From Ulota crispa (Eukaryota; Streptophyta; Bryopsida; Orthotrichales; Orthotrichaceae), in NCBI GenBank assembly GCA_963920765.1, contig OY987245.1, positions 5,162,727 through 5,226,726 on the forward strand: a stretch of 64,000 nucleotides of DNA. The letters run 5' to 3'. Below are positions 11,249-24,010 of the stretch, piece by piece. Within the stretch, counting starts at the first letter, position 1. Each line of letters opens with the position of its first letter. The notes under the pieces were generated by a model. That model had not been told where the DNA came from and ran no database searches. It was given only the letters and a program-made list of their open reading frames with translations. The position numbers were made by a program, and so were the translations under genes.

Positions 11249-12096
11249 TTGTGTTTCACGTCCCAACTCAGGTCAATGGTAGCAGTTCCCAACTCTATTG
11301 AATTGTAAAGGGAAAAAACTACTAAATAAACAAAACTCAACAAAAGAAATTGTTGAAAGCAAAGGGCGGTCACATTTTTGAAATACCAGCTCTTAGAGCA
11401 ACTTAAACCTTGTATTCCTACTACGACAACTTTTGAAAAAAGAATAATGGAGTATCTCATAGGCTTTTGAAAGTGAACTTCACATGACATTTGAAAGAAC
11501 CAAGACTTTGAACCTGAGAATGATATAATGTGCAACCACATGTTTAGAGTTTGGGTTTTGCATTGGATATTCAATAAAATTTTAATCTTTAATTTTGGCC
11601 TTTACAATGGGTAAATATTGGGATATAGAATTGAATTGGACTTATAGAGCTGGGACATGGAATAAAGTGTCATTGTCTAGAAGGTATAATAGCCTAAGCT
11701 AGTGTTCTAAAAATTTTGTTTTCATAAATCTAGCAAGGCCTTTGCATGTTATGTCCTCCCTATGTACTATAGGACATCTTGCTTGTACTCATTTCTATTC
11801 CTATCTATCATAGTTCTAACTTTGAAACTTTTTTGGGTATGGAATGACTTGATTTCTATCCAAATCAAACCCCTACTAATCTATTTTTTCACTTAAACCT
11901 TTATTAACATTAGTTGGATTGCCAAAGCATGAAATCCTTGAATCATTCTATGTTATGCAACATATTTTGTACTCTATTGGTAAAAAAAAATTGTGAGGTT
12001 TGTTTTATAACATATTGAATTAAATTTATGATGCTCTATTGCCTTTTGTAATGATCAAAATTAATGAAATATAAGAACATTTACAAAATCAAGTAC
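11249..12096. other. AT-rich intergenic DNA, nothing identified
   Basis: No coding frame with plausible composition and no repeat recognised within this window. Confidence 0.5.
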
Positions 12097-12098
12097 TA

Positions 12099-12389
12099 AG
12101 GTAGTAGCACCCATAACCGTCAAATTAAGGGTTTGAACATGATGATTATTAATAAACATCTAGCAAATTATAGGATCCTATCAGCAAGAGAAAAATGATG
12201 AGTTTGCACTCATGTATTATTTGGATATTGTGAGAATAAGTTGTGAATCTTTAAAAAGTCAATTGCAATTGCACCTAATACCAATACTAAGGTTTCATTT
12301 TCACATGTTGTACATCCTTGTAATTACATATATTCACTTCCACATATTTTCCAAAATTTTAGAGGTGATGGTTATGGGTGTTGCTACCT
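12099..12389. mobile_element. TA-flanked MITE, family B (copy 2)
   Basis: A 291-bp element with ends AGGTAGTAGCACCCATAA and GGGTGTTGCTACCT, flanked by TA (12097-12098, 12390-12391). The interior is homologous to 1828-2135 and 47662-47966. Confidence 0.8.
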
Positions 12390-12391
12390 TA

Positions 12392-12637
12392 CACAAAGTT
12401 ATTCCAATTACACTAATAATGTTGGCTTATAATACTTCAACACACAAATAAATTTACAAAACTCATTATCAAGAAAATACACAATAGCTAAGGTAAACTT
12501 AATATTTTATGGGGTATAATATTTAAATTCTATCTCAAATAATGTGAGTGCCGTTTTGAATTTGGTAAGCCATCTAATTACCCAATTGATTCAACAATAT
12601 AGTGGTCCAATTCTAAAGAGACTTTGTGAGCATGCAG
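12392..12637. other. AT-rich intergenic DNA
   Basis: Nothing recognised. Confidence 0.4.
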
Positions 12638-12768
12638 TCAAGGTTTAATTTTCTGGCAAAAATTTGCCACCTCTAACAAATTGATCTCAATCTTATTAGT
12701 TCCCTCCAGATATTCTCCATTGAGCAGCGGACAACAAAGCACCCATTCACCAGAAAATTAAACCTTGA
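12638..12768. mobile_element. 131-bp MITE-like element with perfect 19-bp inverted ends
   Basis: The sequence TCAAGGTTTAATTTTCTGG at 12638-12656 is exactly complementary to 12750-12768. TGCA occurs next to both ends, offset by one base on the left, so a 4-bp duplication is possible but not secure. The family is not assigned. Confidence 0.5.
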
Positions 12769-13879
12769 TGCAATATAGAAGAGTGCATGAAGGATTTTGT
12801 TTTAAATGGACTCAATTAAGGAGGATGCTCAATCAAGTTGCTCCCTAAGGAATGGCAAGAGGTTGTATCCAAAACCTTTTTTAGAGAATCAAGGCAAGAG
12901 GCATGCCTCACCTTCATACTAATTAGATGTAACTAATCAAAATTCATCCAAATTAGTGTGGAAGGTCTTGCACTAATCAAACTCTTGCACTAAATGAAAC
13001 CACTCTTATTTTCAATTCTAACATAGTTTTGAAGAAAAATACTAGATAAACAAATTTCCTACAACCCATATTTGAAAATAGGATTTTTGAGACTATAGAT
13101 GTCTTATGCCTTTTTAAAGCTAAATTGTGCTAAGTTGTCAAATAAAATATAATATGATCATAAATGAGCTAGGATTTTGAGAATCATATTACAAGATGAA
13201 CTCCCATTATTCATAAAAATATTGAATGAAAACGTCAAATTTAGATGAAAGCGAGATGACAAATATATTCAAAATACGCGTAAGTGTATAAGTAACTTAT
13301 ATGGCGTTAACATAAGCTTAGTTTTCATTTTCACCATTCTATCTCTCTCAACTAATGTAAAGAAAAGAGCTGAAATATGCCTACCCATGGGGATTCCCTA
13401 GATGTACCCTAGAGATGGGTATTACTGTAGAGATCAGCTGCAGAATCCCACTTGAAAATTAATGAAATAAAGGTGATTGGTGTGGGCCAGGGAGGATGCT
13501 GTACTGAGCGTCTGAGCCGCCCACCAGCTTTAATAGCCTAGCTATTATGAGACAAATTAAATGCTCTTGGCGTTTACCTTGCTCTTTCTTCATTATGCAC
13601 TTTATTGTTTCTCATGAATAAGTTAGTGTACCCTAAACCTGCTTCATGCCTCCATCTTCTCAGACAAGGCATAGAATTGATACCCTGTGGGGATGTATTT
13701 TGAGGTGTATGGAAGATTTTTTTAATTTTTTTTAGAAACAAACCTATCATTAGAGCCAATAAACGACAAGAAATCTGGAGAGGTTGTCACGTAATATTAG
13801 CTCCTTCTTGCAGATTGTATTGTAAATATAAATAAACAAGTAAAATGGTATAGCGTATATCTACACAATTCTTTTGCAT
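12769..13879. other. Intergenic DNA, nothing identified
   Basis: No coding frame above background and no repeat matched elsewhere in the window. Confidence 0.5.
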
Positions 13880-13882
13880 TTA

Positions 13883-14280
13883 GAGCATCTTTAGCATTGT
13901 TTGCCACACACAAGGCGTCAAACAAGGCTTGGAGTGCTGCAATTTACTTGACAAGTACAACATTGGGTTGGGTTGGAGACCCAACACTTGTCGCGATCTT
14001 GACCTAAACCTAATCCCTACTCCCCGTGACGCCCAAGGGAACTTGCCAACAAACAAAAGTGATTCTTGTTTCCTTCTAATATTTGTGAGGGAGAAGATTA
14101 ACTTTCCAAGAAGAGATGCAAGATTTAAGCTTGTTAGAGCATGGAGAAGTCACTTTTTGTGTTGGAATACATGTTTAGGAAGACCTCTCCATGTGACAAG
14201 GCCATGCAGACCTTGTTTCCAAGGCCAACCAAGCTAGGGCCCAATAGTTGGCCATCTAGCAAGGAAGGCTATAGATACTC
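13883..14280. mobile_element. Harbinger/Tourist-like MITE (TTA target site)
   Basis: A 398-bp interval flanked by TTA (13880-13882, 14281-14283). The left end GAGCATCTTTAGC pairs with the complement of the right end, GAGTATCTATAGCC. A TTA duplication is typical of PIF/Harbinger elements. The inverted repeats are imperfect, so an older insertion is likely. Confidence 0.55.
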
Positions 14281-14283
14281 TTA

Positions 14284-15402
14284 GACGGCCTTGACAATTA
14301 AGTTGCCTTACCCCAAAAAAGTTACCTCATGACTCATTGCTTGACTACTTAGAGATACATTCAACTCTTTGTTTACTAGGATTTCACATGATTTACAACT
14401 TGGACGGGTCTAATTTGTTTTTGTGTAAATTCATTGTTGTTGCTAGGCCCTTTAAAAATCTGTTAAGTGTTAGTAAAATAAAAATGATTATAGTATCAAT
14501 AAGTATTTAAATTGTGTAAAATGTCAAGAAATTAGTGTGGGCCAACCTAAATGCAATACTTAATGTAGTTTTCAAATAGAAGTTAGAATAAATGGAAATA
14601 TCTCTTATCTATGAGCTCCTTATATATAAAAGTCAAAATACAACTTCTCTCTCCTTCCTAGCATTTGGTGGCTAAAATCCAACATTTCCCATTTTCAACC
14701 ACTTCTTCACTGGATTGCAGTCATTGCACCATATCTTTTCTATATTTACATCCATTTGTAATATCTTTACAATTTGGATTTTTTTCCTGAAAAATTTAAC
14801 CAATTTTTAGCAGAAAGTTTCAAATTCAACCGCTTTTTGCATTTTGAACTCGCTGACGATACAATAAATGCCAGTTCTCCCCGCTCCACGGACATTGCTC
14901 CTTCCAATGTCCCCAGAATTAGTCAACTACAAAATAAAACCCAAGTTTGTCATTTTTTTGAGTTAGCAAAAAAAATCAGAGCATAACATTCAGTAGCCTG
15001 AAGAGAGGCTGCCTTTTCCTCTTTTCAGGTGTTGTCCACAAACTTCATCTTGACATTTTATTTTTTATTTTTTTTTATTTTTATTCTTTTTTTATTTTTT
15101 ATTTTTTATTTTTGACATGTCTGACCCCCTCAATGTGTGTGCACTAAACTAAGCCTCTTTTTCATAAGCTTTGACAAATTCAACCAAGTGTCCCCATAGC
15201 TAAAAAAGGAAGTGGAATATTCCACACCATTCTCTTGGAGGGAGGGCAACTTTTACTAATGCTACTGAATGTTATGGGAGTACATTGTAAGCCCACAAAC
15301 TCATACCTATAGCTTAACATAAAAAGTGGGCCAAAGATTTGTTCCAATTTACCAAAGTATTCATTGCAAAGTTTTTAATTTTTATCCAAAATTTGAGGTT
15401 GT
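14284..15402. other. AT-rich intergenic DNA with a T-rich tract
   Basis: No gene is seen. About 15056-15115 is a low-complexity TTTTTATTTT tract. Confidence 0.5.
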
Positions 15403-15406
15403 TTAA

Positions 15407-16338
15407 CCCCCTAAAGGCCCAAGCCCTTTTTTCTATGAAAGTCACTCAAAACTGCCACTTTTGGGGGAATGAGTAGAAAGGTATGAAAACATGTTTTTTT
15501 GGAAAATCCAACCGTAGGATCTTGCCCTGGAATACGGCGGGTAATTGCAAAAGAAAAATTCAGCTTATTCTAAATGTAAATGAGTGAGGTATTCACATCT
15601 AAAGTCAGAAAAAAAGTTTTTTCCCTGCTGCCCAAAAAATTCATAAGCCTTTGACTTCTCCTATATCAAAAAAATTTCTTTACACAAAGTTGAAGTTTAT
15701 TCCTCCCATGTAGGAGACCAAGTTAGGTAAGTGTGGGAGAATTTTCAAATGAATTGGAGGTGTGATACATACTTTGTAAAATCTTGCAATACCCGAAGGC
15801 CATGAAATTTGCATATACACTAGGCAAACTTGGAGGATTTATGTAAAATTGAGAAATCTGAATAACTTTGATCCAAATGGTGAAAACCAAGGAATCTTAG
15901 TCTACTACAACTTGGAAAAAAAAAGTAAAAGAAAAAACCCCAAGGACCAAATTTAACAAGGGGCAAAAGGAATGGAGGTTTGGGAATCCCATACCTGCCT
16001 GAAAACCAAAACTTTTCACTCATAAATTAGAATTGAATGATTCAAAGCTTCCCACATTTGTAAAAATCTAAAGAATCAATTTCAGATTTTTAATTTTGAG
16101 TGAAATTTTTAAAGAAGTTTTTTGGGCTGCCCAAATTGCCTACACTCCCATGTTGTTCAGAAATTCATGCATAACTTCTTCAATAAATGTCAAAATGAAG
16201 AAAAAAGTAGATGTGCACGTACATCTTTGAATTCCACACAATCCTCAAAAGTTTCAAAAAAATTATAAAAACTGGTTTAGTCACAGGTACATGCCCAAGG
16301 TCCATTTGTCCCTCAAGGGGACACTTGGGCTTTTAGGG
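15407..16338 (+). mobile_element. TTAA-flanked element, 930-bp family A1 (copy 1)
   Basis: A 932-bp copy flanked by TTAA (15403-15406, 16339-16342). The left end is CCCCCTAAAGGCCCAAGCCC, and the right end carries a subterminal palindrome (GTCCCTCAAGGGGAC) before CTTGGGC. It is homologous throughout to 20132-21064 (inverted), 23079-24006 and 34196-35128. The length is almost constant (928-933 bp), so these are a homogeneous non-autonomous family. No transposase. Confidence 0.9.
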
Positions 16339-16342
16339 TTAA

Positions 16343-17828
16343 CTTTTCCTCATATTTTCTTGCAAAGGATTGTTGGCAACTATTATTGAGATAAATTGAC
16401 ATCTGTTAATAAATGAGCTAGTGGAAATTTCCAAAAATTATAATAATTTGAATTTTGGAGGTGAAGAATTTTAAATAGGAAAGAAAATTGAATAAGACCA
16501 TAAAGCAGTCGATGAGAGAAAAATAATGGAGACTTTTTTTTATCTTCTTATCCAAATAGAGTGAATTTTAGCTTGCAATCTTTTTACTAGATATGATTTC
16601 AACCTATTAGAGTCTATAGAGGCTAGCAAATACTTGGGGGTTGGTGTAGAGTTGGATGCATATAGATGGGCAAATATGGGTTTAGAATGTGGTTGAGACG
16701 TTTTTAGGTGCTGGCAATTTACATTTTCAAGAATTGTTGTCCTTATTACTACAATTGTATTCAGTTCTTGCACTTGCCTCTTGCGTGTAACTCTTAGAAG
16801 AGAATTCTTCACTCCTACTTTTGAATTTCTAACTTCTGATCTTTGTGGCTAAGTTACCATGGCTAAAACCTTAAAGTTTTATAATTTTTTTGTAGTTAAG
16901 CTTGGGGCAGGCGTATTTAGATTTAGTGTAATGGGCATTTTTCATCATCAACTTGAACTCAATTATAGGAACATGAAAGAATGCTGATGGTGAGCATTTT
17001 TGCCAGGTTCATTACTTCCCAAATATACATTGAAATTCACCGTTCCGAGCTAATCTGCAACTATATGGCATTAGAGGAATTTAATATAAGTAATTGATCA
17101 ATAATAAATAATATTGGAAGAATAAAAAACTCTATAATTTAGAAGTAAGGCAATGATACCAATGAGCATTGAAGAAAAAACTAGTCCACTAGGAAGATAG
17201 TTAAAAAAAAAGCTTTCTAAATGCTAGTAAGTAGTCTTCATAATTGTGGCCAAATTAGGCAAAGGTTTTACCAACTTTTCTTAATTCATCGGATAATAAC
17301 AAGGCAGTGTGGAGTTTGAGTTTAAACCCCTAAGACTACAAGGGGATGGGTAGTATGTAGATTGGAAGCTTTCAAGATTAAATAAACGACTGATTACAAA
17401 AAAATTGAAATAAGATCTTCATCTATGCAATTTATTTATTTATTTATTTTTCCATCTTTGCATGAACTAATTTAGAGCTTTGCATAAAAACAGTGAAGCA
17501 TCTGACCATCAAACTAGTTTGAAGTCATTCGTAGTCCACATTCTAAACTTGTGCACTCTTAGAGGTAATGTCCCTGGAGATTTTGAGCTTCCTAAGTAAA
17601 AATCCTACATTTCTCATTTTGAGCCGGATTTTTAGTGCATGCACACGGTACTGCCTATATACTTCTACTATATCTATAAGTTTTGTAGAAATCTAACAGG
17701 TTTTTATACTAATTTTTCCAATTTCAACCAGTTTTTTTTACATTTCATTTGGCTAACTTTCTATATTTCTTTAGATCTCCCTATCATTACTGGAAGGTTG
17801 AACACATATACTAGTGCTTTTTTAGCCT
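16343..17828. other. AT-rich intergenic DNA, nothing identified
   Basis: A minus-strand frame of 90 codons (16812-16540) has no motif or codon bias. A short ATTT repeat sits near 17430-17450. Confidence 0.5.
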
Positions 17829-17832
17829 TTAA

Positions 17833-18544
17833 CTTCTAAAGGCCTAAGCACTATATTTTGGCAACATAGCAATTTTGGGCAACTCACTACAAGTGGATGT
17901 TTCATCTTCACACATGATGTGCCCAAGGAGTAGCTTTAGGGTCCAACTATTTTCATAACTTTTGACCACATGGTTCACAAGTTATTGCATGATATGTTTT
18001 TTTTAGAATCTAGGCACCTTGGGCAGTTAAAAAAAACTTCTTTAGAATTTATTTATTTATTTTTTGGAACTGGTTCTTGGACTTATATGTACTTGGGAAG
18101 CTTTGAATCATTCAATTTAGATTAAGGAAACAAAATTTATAAGAAATTTTAGTTTGTGGGTAGGAATGGAATCTCTCAAATTAAACTGTTCCTACTAGCA
18201 AACTAAAACTCCTTATAACTTTCATCTCATTAATTGAAATCAAATGATTCAAAGCTTCCCACATACATATAAGTCAAAAGAACCAATTCCAAAAAAAATC
18301 AAAAAAAGTATAATTTTTAAAGAAGTTTTTTTAGCTGCCCAAGTTGTCTGGAGTTCTATAAAAACATATCATGCAATAACTTTTGAACCATGTAGTTAAA
18401 AGTTATGAAAATTGTTGGATCCTAAAGCTACTCCTTGGACACATCATGTGTGAAAAGTTCAAAGAAAAAAAGTAATAATTCCACTTGTAGTGAGCTGCCC
18501 AAAATCTAAATTGTCCCCTAAAGGGACAAATGGGCTTCTAGGGG
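17833..18544. mobile_element. TTAA-flanked foldback element
   Basis: A 712-bp interval with TTAA at 17829-17832 and 18545-18548. The ends are CTTCTAAAGGCCTAAGC and the complement of CCCCTAGAAGCCCA. The two halves are inverted copies of each other over several hundred bases (for example GGGCARCTCACTACAAGTGG near both ends), giving a potential long hairpin. The internal part shares the GAATCATTCAA segment of family A1. Confidence 0.75.
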
Positions 18545-18548
18545 TTAA

Positions 18549-19322
18549 CCTCTAAGCGTCTTTCTAACAAAATTTTGCATACCTCCAATATGGAACCTTC
18601 AGCACATTCCCTCAATTTTTAGAAGTTGAACAAGTATTCATACAATCTAAACCAGCCATTCTGTACCCAACTATCAATCAAAAGTTTAAGGCTAGTCTGA
18701 TTTCAAATCCAAGTAAATCTGCAAAATCCCCACCGTCAAGAATCTTGTATTTGTTAATTTGGGTAGCATTTCACAATGTGAATTTTGGATTTTGATGTGA
18801 TTTTTTCCCAATAAAAAAAAAAATATCTAATGGTTGATCCCATGAGACCATGTCTAGCTATACTTGATGGAAAAAAAAACTCCTCAAATGGGAACAAACT
18901 CCAAAACTTATGGTCATTCAAAGTAAGTGGATCTAGTTGGCTCATTACTTTAAAGCTACAAAAACCTTGCCCAATTGAGAGAAAAAAAAGTGACACTTCA
19001 CCAACCTTCTCCCTTATATATGGGAGAGTGTGCTTTCAACCCATCCCATCCAAAATTCCTCCATCCACAATGCAATGTACAATGCCTATATACACTCCCA
19101 CTAATAGTTTTAATATTAAAAATAGTAAATTCAAATGTTTGGGTGCAAAATCTAGAGGTTTCAAGGAACAACAAGCCAATCCAAATTTTTTGTTGGACTT
19201 TTAACTCCATTTGGACTTCAGTGACAAACCATAAATTTGAGCATGCAATACCCCTTTTTTGTCTACTTTTACACCTCCAAGAACCCCATTTGGCCATATT
19301 GGGCTCTTTGGTCCTTTAGGGG
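18549..19322. mobile_element. TTAA-flanked element abutting its neighbour
   Basis: A 774-bp interval sharing the TTAA at 18545-18548 with the previous element and ending with CCTTTAGGGG before TTAA at 19323-19326. The left end CCTCTAAGCGTC matches the right end only partly, so one boundary may belong to another insertion. Confidence 0.5.
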
Positions 19323-19326
19323 TTAA

Positions 19327-19709
19327 GGTAATTAGGAAAACCCATTGGTTGTAAGCTTAGGTGTGATGCAAAATAGTTGCTTGTTTTTCTAATGACAGTT
19401 GCCCTAAAATCCCATTGACACAGTCAGAGACTCAGAGTGGTGGAAATAGTCTGCTGCCAGCTCATCTCATCATCAGGCATCATGCATTCATGGCACCAAT
19501 TCCCATGCAGGCTCAAACCCCAAGAGCACCACCTTCGCTTCGTAAGCGTAACTGACCATTCGTCACAGGCCATCAGTCTCTCCAGTCAGCAGCCCAGCAC
19601 CCCCCTACCCACTAGTCACTACTTCCATCATGGGTCCCATGAAAATCTCGGAATTGGCTGGCAGTGCCTGTAAAAGTGGCTACATTTAGGGAAAATACAC
19701 CCCAAGTTA
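19327..19709. other. Intergenic DNA, nothing identified
   Basis: Slightly less AT-rich than its surroundings; no credible coding frame. Confidence 0.4.
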
Positions 19710-19711
19710 TA

Positions 19712-20084
19712 AGGTAGCCGCACCCATGGGCATGACGTCCCCATGTGCGTTACTGACAAAGTCAAAGTGGTTATGGGTACTGAAATGATAGTTATGAGTA
19801 ACAAAGTGATGGTTGTGGGTGATTCCATGATGGTTTTGAGTACCCATCTCACTATTTAAGACCAACAAGCCTTGTTTTTAGCATCTCTTACACATGGTTC
19901 TTACAATTTCAGTGATTTTGGACTTTGAAAAATCTTTGTGAACAAATGTTTGCAGTTGGAACCTTGAAATTGATACCAATATTTTTAGTTTCCATTTCCT
20001 ATCTTACAGTATTTTTTTCAAAGTTAGTCAATTGTTTTACCTCCTCCAAAACCCTTATTTCCACGCTTATGGGTGCGCCTACCT
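19712..20084. mobile_element. TA-flanked MITE, family B2 (copy 1)
   Basis: A 373-bp element with ends AGGTAGCCGCACCCATGGG and the complement of AGGTAGGCGCACCCATAAG, flanked by TA (19710-19711, 20085-20086). The interior matches the inverted copy at 53022-53476 over long stretches (for example TTTGAAAAATCTTTGTGAAC). The ends are shared with family B but the interior differs. Confidence 0.8.
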
Positions 20085-20131
20085 TATATGTAGCTACTTC
20101 CAAATGTGCACACCCAAACCCAAGGTTTTAA

Positions 20132-21064
20132 CCCCTAAAGGACCAATTGTCCCCTTGGGGGACAGTTGGGATTTCGGGCATGTACTTACAACTAAACTTC
20201 TTTGTATGATTTTTTGAAACTTTTATGGAAGATGAGAAATTCAAAAATCTACGTGGGTATCTAATTTTTTTGTCATTCTGACATATATTGAAGAAGTTAT
20301 GCATGAATTTCTGAAAAACAATGGAGATCGGGCAACCAAAAACTTTTCTAAAAATAACAAATTTTCACAATAAAATTCTAAAATTCGTTCTTTAGATTTA
20401 TGCATATGTGGGGAGCTTTGAATCATTCAATTTCAATTTATGATTGAAAAGTTTTAGTTTGCAGGCAAGTACAAAACTCCCATACCTCCATTCCTTTTGC
20501 CTTTGGTGCTTTACTTTTTTGTGCTCTTTGTGAATTTTTTTTTGACTTTTTTTTTCCTTGTTGTAGTAGACTAAGATTCCTTGATTTCCACCATTTGGAT
20601 CAAAGTAATTCACATTTCACAATTTTACATAAATCCTCCAATTTTGCCTAGTGTATATGCAAATTTGATGGCTTTACGGCATTGCAGGATTTAAAAAAAT
20701 ATGATTCACACCTCCAATTCATTTGAAAATTATCCCACACTTACCTAACTTGGTCTTCTACATGGGAAAAATAAACCTCACATTTGTGTAGAGCATTTTT
20801 ATTTATTTAGAGGCAATCAAAGGCTTCTGAAATTTTTGGGCACCAAAGAAAAAACTTTTTTTTTCACTTCAAAAGTCAATATCTCACTCCTCTACATCTA
20901 GAATGAGCTAATGTTTTTTCCACAAGTACCTCCCATAGTCTAGGGCAAGATCTTACAGTTGGATTTCCAAAAATAATTGTTTTTCCTACCTTTGTACTCA
21001 TTCCCCCAAAAGTGATAGTTTTTCAGTAACTTTCACTAAAAAAAAAGGCTTGGTCCTTTAGGGG
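20132..21064 (-). mobile_element. TTAA-flanked element, 930-bp family A1 (copy 2, inverted)
   Basis: A 933-bp copy flanked by TTAA (20128-20131, 21065-21068), with ends CCCCTAAAGGACCAATTG and GGCTTGGTCCTTTAGGGG. It lies in inverted orientation relative to 15407-16338 and has the same length as the copy at 34196-35128. A subterminal palindrome GTCCCCTTGGGGGAC lies just inside the left end. Confidence 0.92.
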
Positions 21065-21085
21065 TTAAGTTAGACATCATGTTAG

Positions 21086-21727
21086 CCCCTAAATGCCCAA
21101 GGCCTTTTTGAGCTTCTTGAGATTTTCATGAAACTGAACAGTCAATTTGCATTCTCATAAATTTCATCAAGTTTTTTCCAATTGTAACCGTTCAAATTCA
21201 AACTAAACATGTTAGGGATTACATGGAAAAAGAAAACACAACAATATCATTTATAGGTTGAAAGATTATAATGTTAGAAGATGAGGGTGTAAAAAATGCA
21301 AAAGTGACTTGAAGTCTTCCAATCCTCATTTCACATGTCAAATTAAAAAAGTTGGTCACCAAAAAAATATGAGGTTTAAGATCCTTACATGACTAACTTT
21401 AATTAATTTACGGCTTTCAAAATCTACCGCTTTATTTTTTTTAAATGAACTTCTAATGTGGATTTTTCTCCAACCTCTAGTGGATTTGAGGGTCATTTTT
21501 AAGATTTTCTAATACTAGAAATCCCAAGATTGCAGTGGACATCCTTGTACAAAATCTTAAGTAGAAAAATCATCAACATTCATTTTGAAAATCAGATTTT
21601 TGATATTGAAAATAGACTTCAAAAAAAATTGAATTGAAAAGAAAACCTAAAAATAATAATTTGATAAGATTGTATTCATCCTCAAAGTTTTGTAAACATC
21701 CAATTGGGTGCCTTGGACATTTAGGGG
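21086..21727 (+). mobile_element. TTAA-flanked element, 645-bp family A2 (copy 1)
   Basis: A 642-bp copy with ends CCCCTAAATGCCCAAGGCC and GGTGCCTTGGACATTTAGGGG. The right flank is TTAA (21728-21731) and the left is TTAG. It is homologous to 59923-60568 (inverted) and to the split copy 39815-41201. Confidence 0.85.
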
Positions 21728-21874
21728 TTAAATGACACTTATTAGCATATGTGGTAAATGTTTTTTTAATCCACTTCACCAAATATGCTAATTAGGTCAC
21801 TCCACACCACTTGCTCAATATTCACACTATAATATTTAACTCGTATGCAATGGTTTATAAATTTGTTCACTTAA

Positions 21875-23074
21875 CCCCTAAAGGACCATTGTCCCTTCGG
21901 GGGACAAATGGGATTTCGGGCAGGTACCTACGGCTTCAATTTTTGTCTTAATTTTTTGAAACTTTTTTTGAAGATAGAATTTGTTGTACAAATCCCTTGA
22001 GAATTTTTTCATTGTCCTTTTCAACGCAATAAAGAAAATAATACACAGCTATTTTAGTAAACAAAGGGTACATGTTATACAAATCAAGATTTCTTGGCAC
22101 AATTTTCTCAATATCCTCAAGTAAATCGAAGTTTTTTTCTATTGGGTTTTGTTGAACCATGTCCAGATCTTTGCTCATATTTAATTGTTTGTTCATATTT
22201 TTATTAGTTTAGTTTTATTTATTGAGGCGAGTAAACTATAAGTATCATTCAAAAATGAAAACACATTAGCTTTTGGGGAATAAATTTTTTATTCCAATTA
22301 ATGCTAGGGAGCAAAGGTTATGCCCAAATAAGCACAAATTTGGGGACTAGGGGCAGCAAAAAAAATTCTTATAAAAACTTGAAAAAAAAATTAATTTTCT
22401 TCTCTTATAGATTATATCTTTGTCTACATCTGAAGCTTTGATTCAATCCATTTGGACTAGTTATGAGAAAGTTATGGACAATCTTGTTTTTTGGGCAACT
22501 CAAGCACCTTCTTGAAAAAATAACTTATAAACTTCATTTTTGAATGCAGGTCTAACACTTTTTCAAAAAAAACCGTTGGAGAGGGTGAAGTTTGCTTTCT
22601 AGAACAATCTCACCATTGGGATTATTGCATTTCAATTCTAGTCTAGGGTTGTTAACAATTTAAGTTTTTGTTCAATTTCATACCTTCTTCTACCTAATGT
22701 TTTTTTAAAGAATGAAAATTAAGTTTTTCTTTAAAAAGAATTTTCCCAAGATTCCCAACTCAACTTCCCACCATGCAAAAATAGAATTCCAAACTCTATG
22801 GTGCACAAATTTTAAGTTAAAAATGTTCAAAGTTAAAAAATATAGTCAAGCAAGGTGCAAAGGAAGTTCTTTTTTACTTTTTAAATGCACATATCTTCCA
22901 ATCTATGTGGTTAAAGTTATTGAGTTTTGTACAACACATTCTTATAGTAGTCTAGTACAAGATTCTATAGTCAGATATGCAAAATGCCTAATTTTCAAAC
23001 TTTTTTACTCTTTGCCATAGAGGTGGCAGTTTTGAGTGTTTTTTGATAGAATAAAGGCCATGGTCCTTTAGGGG
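21875..23074 (-). mobile_element. TTAA-flanked element, 1200 bp
   Basis: A 1200-bp interval flanked by TTAA (21871-21874, 23075-23078) with ends CCCCTAAAGGACCATTGTCC and GGTCCTTTAGGGG. The subterminal palindrome GTCCCTTCGGGGGAC lies inside the left end. About 70 bp of the left end resemble family A1, while the interior is largely different, suggesting a related family. Confidence 0.8.
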
Positions 23075-23078
23075 TTAA

Positions 23079-24006
23079 CCACTACAAGCCCAAGCCCTTT
23101 TTTATGTAAAAATCACTGAAAACTGCCACTTTTGGAGGAATGAGTGGAATAGTAGGAAAACAAGTTTGTTTTGGAAATCCAACTATAGGATCTTGTTCTA
23201 CACTATGGGAGGTACTTCCATAAAAAATCAGCTCAATTTAGATGTAGAGGAGTAAGATATTGACATCTAAAGTGCAAAAATAAGTTTTTTTCCCTGCTGC
23301 CCAAAAATTTCAGAAGCCTTTGACCTCTCCTCTATCAAAAAAGTTGCTCTGCAAAGTTGAGGTTTATTTTTCCCATGTAGGAGACCAAGTTAGGTAAGTG
23401 TGGGAGAATTTTCAAATGAATTGGACGCGTGGATCATAATTTGTAAAATATTACAGTGCTTTAAGGCCATGAAATTTGCATATACACTAGGCAAAATTGG
23501 AGGATTTATGTAGAATTGAGAAATCTAAATTACTTTGATCCAAACAGTGAAAACCAAGGAATCTTAATCTACTCCAACTTGGAAAAAAAAAGTAAAAGAA
23601 AAATTGAAAGCACAAAATTTAACAAGGGGCAAAAGAAATAGAGATGTGGAAATCCAATACCTACCCGCAAACTAAAACTTCTTACTCATCAATCAAAATC
23701 GAATGATTCAAAGCTTTCCACATATATAATAATAAAAAGAACCAACTTCAGATTTTTTTAATTAAAAAATACAATTTTAAAGAAGTTTTTTGAGCTGCCT
23801 GAACTGCATGCCCTCCTTTGTTGTTCAGAAGTTCATGCATAACTTCTTCAATAGTTGTCGGAATGAAGAAAAAATTGGATGTGCACGTACATCTTTGAAT
23901 TCTCCACCATCCACAAAATTTTGAAAATATTATAAAAACTGATTTAGTCATAGATACATGCCCAAGGTCCATTTGTCCCTCAAGGGGACACTTGGGCCTG
24001 TAGGGG
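23079..24006 (+). mobile_element. TTAA-flanked element, 930-bp family A1 (copy 3)
   Basis: A 928-bp copy sharing the TTAA at 23075-23078 with the element on its left, with TTAA at 24007-24010 on its right. It is homologous along its length to the other A1 copies. The left end is diverged (CCACTACAAGCCCAAGCCC). Confidence 0.88.
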
Positions 24007-24010
24007 TTAA

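Noticed and set aside
17885-18492. CACTACAAG and CTTGTAGTG as possible CACTA element ends
   Set aside because: Homology between the two arms continues outward beyond these words, so they are internal to the TTAA foldback, not termini.
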